Source: an uncultured Acidimicrobiaceae bacterium (GTDB lineage: Bacteria > Actinomycetota > Acidimicrobiia > Acidimicrobiales > UBA8592). Taken from it: a stretch of 9,896 nucleotides of DNA. The position numbers and the translations under genes are program-made. The stretch spans positions 1 to 9,896 of the forward strand of contig CAJWET010000044.1 in the NCBI GenBank assembly GCA_913031515.1. The letters run 5' to 3'. The notes beneath the pieces were generated by a model. The model saw only the letters and a list, made by a program, of their open reading frames with translations. It ran no database searches and had not been told where the DNA came from. Shown here piece after piece: positions 5,537 through 9,896 of this stretch. Each line of letters begins with the position of its first letter. Positions within the stretch are counted from its first letter, which is position 1.

Positions 5537-7504
5537 ATGTACGAAAATCTTTTTGAACCTATTGAGGTTGGGCCGATTACTATACCTAACCGTATTGTGA
5601 GGTCAGCTCACTCAACGGCGCTTCCGCTTAAACGGTTAATTGCCTACCACGAAGCTAGAGCAGTTGGGGGAGTGGGGATGAGCACGCTGGAAGCAACTGG
5701 TGTGCACCTCTCATCACCCGCCATGAGAAGCATCATCCCATTACACGATGATTCCGTTGTCCCTTTCTACAAAGAATTGACAGAGGCTCTGCGACCCCAT
5801 GGGATGAAGATGCTTCAGCAGATTTACCATCCAGGATCTGCGCGAGCCCCTGGGAAAGGGACATTCCAAATCTCAGCTAGCGCTATCCCCAATCCAATAG
5901 CTGGGGGGATACCAACGGAAATGACGATCCCCATGATAGAAGAAATGGTCGAAGCCTTTGCTGCGGCAGCTCGGCGTTGTCGAGACGGGGGGCTTGACGG
6001 AATAGATGTTCATGCTTCAAGCGGATACCTAATCGAACAGTTTCTATCACCTGCAACCAACATCCGTACTGACCACTATGGAGGGTCACTGGAAAATAGG
6101 ATGCGGTTCCTTATGGAGATAATCCACGCAATAAGAGCTGAAGTTGGAACGGACATTTGTGTTGGTATCCGATTACCTAATGAGGAGTACATCCCCGGAG
6201 GGCTTACAGCTGAAGATAATGCGGAAATAGCAAAAATAGTTGAGCCATATGTTGACTATATTTCACTCCATATGGGTTCTTATTGGCGATTTCATAAACT
6301 CCTCTCACCTATGGATGACCCATTAGGTCATGAAATGCCCTCAAATGAACCGATTACAAAAGTAATTGAGAAACCAACGATTGTTGTCGGCAGGATTATG
6401 ACATTGGATCATGCCAGTTCAATTGTCGAAGAAGGGCAAGGAGATATGGTTTCCATGGTTCGAGCTCTGATAGCCGACCCTGGGTTGGTGAATAAGGCGA
6501 AGAATGGGAATTCCGAACTTATCAGGCCATGTATCGGATCAAATTTTGGTTGTGTCGGTCAAATAATGTCTTCTGGGAAACTTGGATGCGTCGTTAATGT
6601 TGCAGCTGCGAAAGAGTCGGAAGTTTCTTTCGAACCAGAAGGGAAAACAAAAACCCCCGAGAAAATTCTGATAGTAGGAGGTGGGCCTGGGGGGCTAGAG
6701 GCAGCTAGAACAGCGGCAATACGTGGTCATGAAGTGCATATCCACGAAGCAACGAAACAACTGGGTGGGCAAGTTTCAATTGCCGCCACGGCGCCACATA
6801 GGTCAGATCTAGGAGCGATTACCTCATGGTTGGCGAACGAGATGGAACGATTAGAAGTAAATGTCCGAGTGAATTCACTAGTCGATCCCGATACAGTCCG
6901 CGAACTACGTCCGGACAGAGTAATAATTGCGACTGGATCAACCCCTCGCCGAGACGGGTTTCAGCTAACGACGCCTGTGTCGCCTCTTCGTGGATACGAT
7001 TTGGAGCACGTGTATACGAGCTGGGATGTATTTGGTTTCGGAGGCCGAGCGAACATTGCAAGCCCAGCAGTGGTTTTTGATGATACTGGAACATTCGAAG
7101 CTATTTCTGTGGCAGACCAGCTGCTCCAAGAAGGGGCGAAGGTGACCATGGTCAGTAGATATGAAAGCCTGGGAGCATCTCTACCATATCCTCCTGCGAC
7201 AGTTGAAGCAGCTAAGGAACGTCTAATGTCTCAAGATTTTGACTTCGTCGGAAGTCACTATTTGCAAGCAATCACTGAAGATGAAGTCCTGATCGGAGTG
7301 CCATTTACTGAACGCCGACGGGCACTCGAAGCAAAAATGGTTGTCATCGTTACCTATAATCATCCGAATAGAGAACTGGCCGACTGCTTGATTGAAGAAA
7401 TTCCGGAATTAAATGGGAAGGTGCATCTAGTTGGTGATGTTTCTGGAACAAATGGCGTTCAGGCAGCTATTCATCAGGCGGCTAACCTTACTCGGTCGAT
7501 TTAG
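5537..7504 (+). CDS. FadH/Old-Yellow-Enzyme-family NAD(P)H:flavin oxidoreductase, 655 aa
   Basis: Multi-domain flavoenzyme of the 2,4-dienoyl-CoA reductase/trimethylamine dehydrogenase type. Residues 1-325 form an OYE-type FMN barrel: start Y-E-N-L-F-E-P, then S-S-G-Y164-L-I-E-Q-F-L-S-P, where Y164 matches the catalytic Tyr of E. coli FadH, then Y-G-G-S-L-E-N-R. Next comes the Fe-S segment with C332, C339 and C351 but Ser335 where the second cysteine belongs. Then a Rossmann fold starts at G-G-G-P-G-G (381-386) and ends with V-G-D-V-S-G-T-N near the C-terminus, for FAD and NAD(P)H. Length fits FadH (about 670). It likely reduces an activated C=C bond, perhaps the product of the preceding dehydrogenase. 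The start is fixed by a strong SD; the next gene begins 8 bases after its stop. Confidence 0.93.
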   Translation: MYENLFEPIEVGPITIPNRIVRSAHSTALPLKRLIAYHEARAVGGVGMSTLEATGVHLSSPAMRSIIPLHDDSVVPFYKELTEALRPHGMKMLQQIYHPGSARAPGKGTFQISASAIPNPIAGGIPTEMTIPMIEEMVEAFAAAARRCRDGGLDGIDVHASSGYLIEQFLSPATNIRTDHYGGSLENRMRFLMEIIHAIRAEVGTDICVGIRLPNEEYIPGGLTAEDNAEIAKIVEPYVDYISLHMGSYWRFHKLLSPMDDPLGHEMPSNEPITKVIEKPTIVVGRIMTLDHASSIVEEGQGDMVSMVRALIADPGLVNKAKNGNSELIRPCIGSNFGCVGQIMSSGKLGCVVNVAAAKESEVSFEPEGKTKTPEKILIVGGGPGGLEAARTAAIRGHEVHIHEATKQLGGQVSIAATAPHRSDLGAITSWLANEMERLEVNVRVNSLVDPDTVRELRPDRVIIATGSTPRRDGFQLTTPVSPLRGYDLEHVYTSWDVFGFGGRANIASPAVVFDDTGTFEAISVADQLLQEGAKVTMVSRYESLGASLPYPPATVEAAKERLMSQDFDFVGSHYLQAITEDEVLIGVPFTERRRALEAKMVVIVTYNHPNRELADCLIEEIPELNGKVHLVGDVSGTNGVQAAIHQAANLTRSI

Positions 7505-7512
7505 GTACGGCG

Positions 7513-8736
7513 GTGGGGAATTCAACTGAAGGAGTGGCCTTTAGTCTCAATGACAGCCGTTTTCAAAGTTCCCCGGGAGAGGTAATGGCCGAACTTAGGG
7601 AAAAATGTCCAGTGCATTTTTCTGAAGTACCATCAGCTTACTTCACCATTTCACGTGGGAATGATGTCATGAATGCCTTACGAGATGAGATGACTTGGTC
7701 GTCTATCTATGGCCCCGGCTTAGCATACAATAAGTCTGGAGACGGCGTCCTTGTATCAAGCGACCCGCCTGAGCACACTCGAGAACGTTTAGCGATCTCC
7801 CGTATTTTTCAACCAAGCGCCATCAACAAAATGGAAGATGATATCAGATCTCTAACCAACCAGCTCATAGATGGCTTCGGTGAAAAGAATGCCTGTGACT
7901 TGATTAAAGATTATGCAATGCCGATACCTCTAACTGTAATGTGTTGGTTGCTCGGAACTCCAATAGAGGATATTGATAGGTTCCGTAGGTGGGTTTTACC
8001 CATGGCTGAAGCTGTCGCATATTCTGGCGGACGCGAAGCCAGCGATGAGGTAAGACTGGCATATAGTAATTTTTTCGAGTATTTCGGAAGCCACATAACA
8101 AAGAGAGCAAATACTTTGTCAAGCGGCGCTATGGTGCCCGATGATTTATTGACACAGTTGCTAACGGTCGAAAGAGGAAATGAGAGACTAACCCATAAGG
8201 AAATTTTGGGGTTTTGCCAGTTTCTGTTAGTAGCGGGTTCTGCGACGACGACGCTTCTAATCGGGAATGCTGTTTATCGCCTTTTAGAGTTTCCGGAGCA
8301 GATGCAGAAATTGCAAAAAAAGAAGGATCTGTTACCGAACGTAATTGAGGAAAGCTTACGATATGACGCTCCTGTGCATGGCCTTTTTCGGACTAATACT
8401 TGTCCAGTTACTCTTCACAATGTCGATATTCCTAGTAATTCGAAGGTCTATATGATGTTTGGCTCAGCGAATAGAGATTCAGATCTATGGGAGGACCCTG
8501 ACGAATTCAACATAAGTCGAAAACTAGACGACCTCAAGAGACACACAGCGTTTGGGGTTGGTACGCACTATTGTCTCGGAGCCCCGCTTGCACGACTAGA
8601 AGCGACTATCGCGCTACAGACGCTACTTACGCGATTGCCATCCATGAGCCTTAACGGGACTCCTAAAAACGTAAAGGCAGAGGTTCTAAATGGGTTCGAG
8701 GAACTCCCTGTTTCCTGGGGTGATAGACCTAAGTAA
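7513..8736 (+). CDS. Cytochrome P450 (bacterial class I type), 407 aa
   Basis: Soluble haem monooxygenase. Seen: D-P-P-E-H-T-R-E-R (helix C region), I-helix L-V-A-G-S-A-T-T-T (239-247), E280-S-L-R283 (ExxR), and the haem loop F-G-V-G-T-H-Y-C354-L-G-A-P-L-A-R with Cys354 as thiolate ligand. Length is usual. The acidic residue of the I-helix A-G-x-[DE]-T motif is Ala244; Thr245 is kept. The GTG start is chosen because it is the first start codon after the upstream stop (8-base gap) and gives a normal N-terminus; the ribosome site is weak (TAGGTAC). No ferredoxin or ferredoxin reductase gene is visible, so electron partners come from elsewhere. Last gene of the plus-strand run, likely hydroxylating the pathway substrate. 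Confidence 0.94.
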   Translation: MGNSTEGVAFSLNDSRFQSSPGEVMAELREKCPVHFSEVPSAYFTISRGNDVMNALRDEMTWSSIYGPGLAYNKSGDGVLVSSDPPEHTRERLAISRIFQPSAINKMEDDIRSLTNQLIDGFGEKNACDLIKDYAMPIPLTVMCWLLGTPIEDIDRFRRWVLPMAEAVAYSGGREASDEVRLAYSNFFEYFGSHITKRANTLSSGAMVPDDLLTQLLTVERGNERLTHKEILGFCQFLLVAGSATTTLLIGNAVYRLLEFPEQMQKLQKKKDLLPNVIEESLRYDAPVHGLFRTNTCPVTLHNVDIPSNSKVYMMFGSANRDSDLWEDPDEFNISRKLDDLKRHTAFGVGTHYCLGAPLARLEATIALQTLLTRLPSMSLNGTPKNVKAEVLNGFEELPVSWGDRPK

Positions 8737-8741
8737 CCAAG

Positions 8742-9389
8742 TTAGGAGTCAGGCTCTATGCGGAATTTCTCAGCTGATTCAAGGATTAGTTTGTAGAGGT
8801 CATCGTATGCATCCAAAGCGAGAAGGTCGGGTCGTTCTGACCGAACATTGTCAGGGGCTCGAAAGAGAAATCCCCTATCTGCTGCGTCAATCATTGAGAG
8901 ATCATTATATGAATCGCCTGCAGCGATTACTTTGTAATTGAGTTCTTGAAAGGACGTTACGGCTTGTTTTTTTTGATCTTGGACTCTCGGTTGGAAGTCT
9001 AGAATGCTCCCATCGTCAGAGAGATTCAGTTTGTGGCAAAGTAGTGTCGGATTATCCAATTGCTCCATAAGCGGTCCGATGAAGTCTTCGAATGTGTCTG
9101 AAAGTAAGATAACAGGAAATTCCGCTTGTAGTTTGTGGAGGAAGTCCTTTGAACCTTCTAAAGGTGATAAGAAGGAAATAACTTCCTGAATGTCTTCTAT
9201 CCCTACGTTATGCTCGTGTAGAATATCCAGACGCCCATTCATGAGCAACTGATAATCCGGTTCATCTTTCGTCGTCCGCTTTAATGAGTCGATTTCTAGA
9301 CTTTCCGCAAGGGCAATCCAAATCTCTGGTGTGAGGACCCCTTCGACATCTAATACCACAAGACACTGCTTGGGAGGGGTCGAAGACAT
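8742..9389 (-). CDS. thrH: Phosphoserine phosphatase/homoserine phosphotransferase ThrH (HAD superfamily), 215 aa
   Basis: HAD-fold enzyme that dephosphorylates phosphoserine and can pass the phosphate to homoserine, linking serine and threonine synthesis. HAD motifs: I, L-D14-V-E16-G-V-L-T-P-E-I-W; II, L-L-S-D-T-F; III, D-Q-K-K-Q-A; IV, A-A-G-D-S-Y-N-D. The blocks P-E-I-W-I-A, P-T-L-L-C-H-K-L and L-F-R-A-P-x-N-V are characteristic of ThrH rather than ordinary SerB. Length is slightly above usual, with a short N-terminal extension (S-S-T-P-P-K-Q) and C-terminal tail. ATG 9389 is preceded by AAAGG with a 9-base spacer. Convergent with the P450 gene (5 bases between stops), so not part of its operon. 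Confidence 0.9.
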   Translation of the reverse strand: MSSTPPKQCLVVLDVEGVLTPEIWIALAESLEIDSLKRTTKDEPDYQLLMNGRLDILHEHNVGIEDIQEVISFLSPLEGSKDFLHKLQAEFPVILLSDTFEDFIGPLMEQLDNPTLLCHKLNLSDDGSILDFQPRVQDQKKQAVTSFQELNYKVIAAGDSYNDLSMIDAADRGFLFRAPDNVRSERPDLLALDAYDDLYKLILESAEKFRIEPDS

Positions 9390-9539
9390 AATGTATTACC
9401 TTTCAAAGAAAACTATTTGCGATCTCCTAGCCAAGAGCAAACTACTCATAGACTAGACTTCCTTATTCTATGCCTCTAACGGCTGCACTCATCGTCTTCC
9501 CTCACTTTCCCGAGTTGAGGTAGGAGATAGAATTGTTCC
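9390..9539. promoter_or_regulatory. Divergent gap between thrH and the DUF2797-like gene
   Basis: Must contain promoters for both genes. No clean -35/-10 pair is visible. TTATTCTATG around 9461-9470 could hold a -10 (TATTCT) for the rightward gene. CCTCA and TGAGG near 9500-9520 can form a 5-bp stem next to the AGGAG ribosome site, a weak hint of translational control. No operator like those at 3156-3197 was found in this gap. Confidence 0.35.
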
Positions 9540-9896
9540 ATGGAGACTACAAAAGAAAATTCCACCCAAGTCATACTCGGTTTGAACTGGCACGAAGATA
9601 CGCCCATGATTCGTTTCCGTATAGGTAGTGAAGCCACATTGAGTAATGCACCCGCATTAAATTCAAAGCTTCATTACCGGATTACCCCTGAATCAAAACG
9701 ATTTTGTCTCGGTCACATCGCGATGACTGATGGAGGGTCAACTTATAAGGGTTGTGCAGGGAAACCGCAGAAAGGCAGGAAATGCCCAAAGTGTACTTCT
9801 GCTGATGCGCGTTATGCTGCCAATCTCCACCATGCACATATAAAAAATATGGCAGATTTACCTTCTGAATTTCAGAGGCATATGGAACAACCGAAT
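9540..9896 (+). CDS. DUF2797-like cysteine-containing protein, N-terminal 119 residues, cut by right edge
   Basis: Open from ATG 9540 to the window end. An in-frame TAG at 9528-9530 rules out an earlier start; AGGAG lies about 12 bases upstream, somewhat far. Visible: C56, C72 and C82-P-K-C85, which look like a zinc ribbon, followed by a segment ending F-Q-R-H-M-E-Q-P-N. This arrangement (Cys pairs, then H-x-x-x-Q-P before the cut) resembles DUF2797 proteins of actinobacteria, whose function is unknown to me. The basis is pattern memory, so the family name is tentative; the gene itself is well supported. Divergent from thrH and probably unrelated to the catabolic cluster. Confidence 0.65.
   Translation, partial: METTKENSTQVILGLNWHEDTPMIRFRIGSEATLSNAPALNSKLHYRITPESKRFCLGHIAMTDGGSTYKGCAGKPQKGRKCPKCTSADARYAANLHHAHIKNMADLPSEFQRHMEQPN

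Noticed and set aside
8727..8751. Bidirectional terminator between the P450 and thrH genes (CCTAA and TTAGG inverted repeat)
   Set aside because: Only five paired bases around a nine-base loop and no T-run on either side; too weak to call.
1..9896. Mobile elements, CRISPR arrays, tRNA or rRNA genes
   Set aside because: No transposase, long terminal inverted repeats, spaced direct repeats or cloverleaf-like sequence was seen by eye on either strand; gene order and spacing look native.

Overview
Bacterial DNA of roughly balanced GC, densely packed with genes and short intergenic gaps. No mobile element, CRISPR array, rRNA or tRNA was seen. The catabolic gene families (acyl-CoA dehydrogenase, FadH/OYE-type flavoenzyme, class I P450, WHG-type TetR) and a DUF2797-like protein suggest an environmental, possibly marine, actinobacterium. 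A SAR202-type Chloroflexota or another selenoprotein-using heterotroph is also possible. This placement is inference and weak. The host must decode UGA as selenocysteine if the main call below is right.

Left half (1-3148, minus strand): a tight five-gene operon read right to left. It runs from an uncharacterised 341-aa protein, through a UGSC-family selenoprotein with an in-frame TGA at 1827-1825, an SDR oxidoreductase and a NifU C-terminal-domain (NFU) protein, to a Cys-type sulfatase cut off by the left edge. Spacings are 22 nt, 2 nt, an 11-nt overlap and a TTGA stop/start overlap, so co-translation is likely.

Control region (3149-3235): between this operon and a divergent TetR-family regulator (3236-3814) lie two abutting 21-bp operator-like sites. 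The left site is a perfect palindrome with 9-bp arms. Autoregulation and repression of the selenoprotein operon by this TetR is the natural reading.

Right half (3236-8736, plus strand): TetR, then a bacterioferritin comigratory protein (PrxQ)-type peroxiredoxin, an acyl-CoA dehydrogenase, a 655-aa FadH-like flavin/Fe-S oxidoreductase with one predicted Fe-S cysteine changed to serine, and a cytochrome P450 lacking the usual I-helix acidic residue. The last four genes are closely spaced and probably co-transcribed. Together the two arms look like a regulated catabolic locus for an unidentified, probably CoA-activated and perhaps sulfated or oxidised organic substrate. Here a UGSC selenoprotein and its partner work beside an Fe-S carrier, an SDR and a sulfatase. 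The substrate cannot be read from the sequence.

Right end (8742-9896): convergent to the P450 is thrH (phosphoserine phosphatase/homoserine phosphotransferase). Divergent from thrH across a 150-bp gap is the start of a DUF2797-like zinc-ribbon protein that runs off the window. These look like housekeeping flank rather than part of the cluster.
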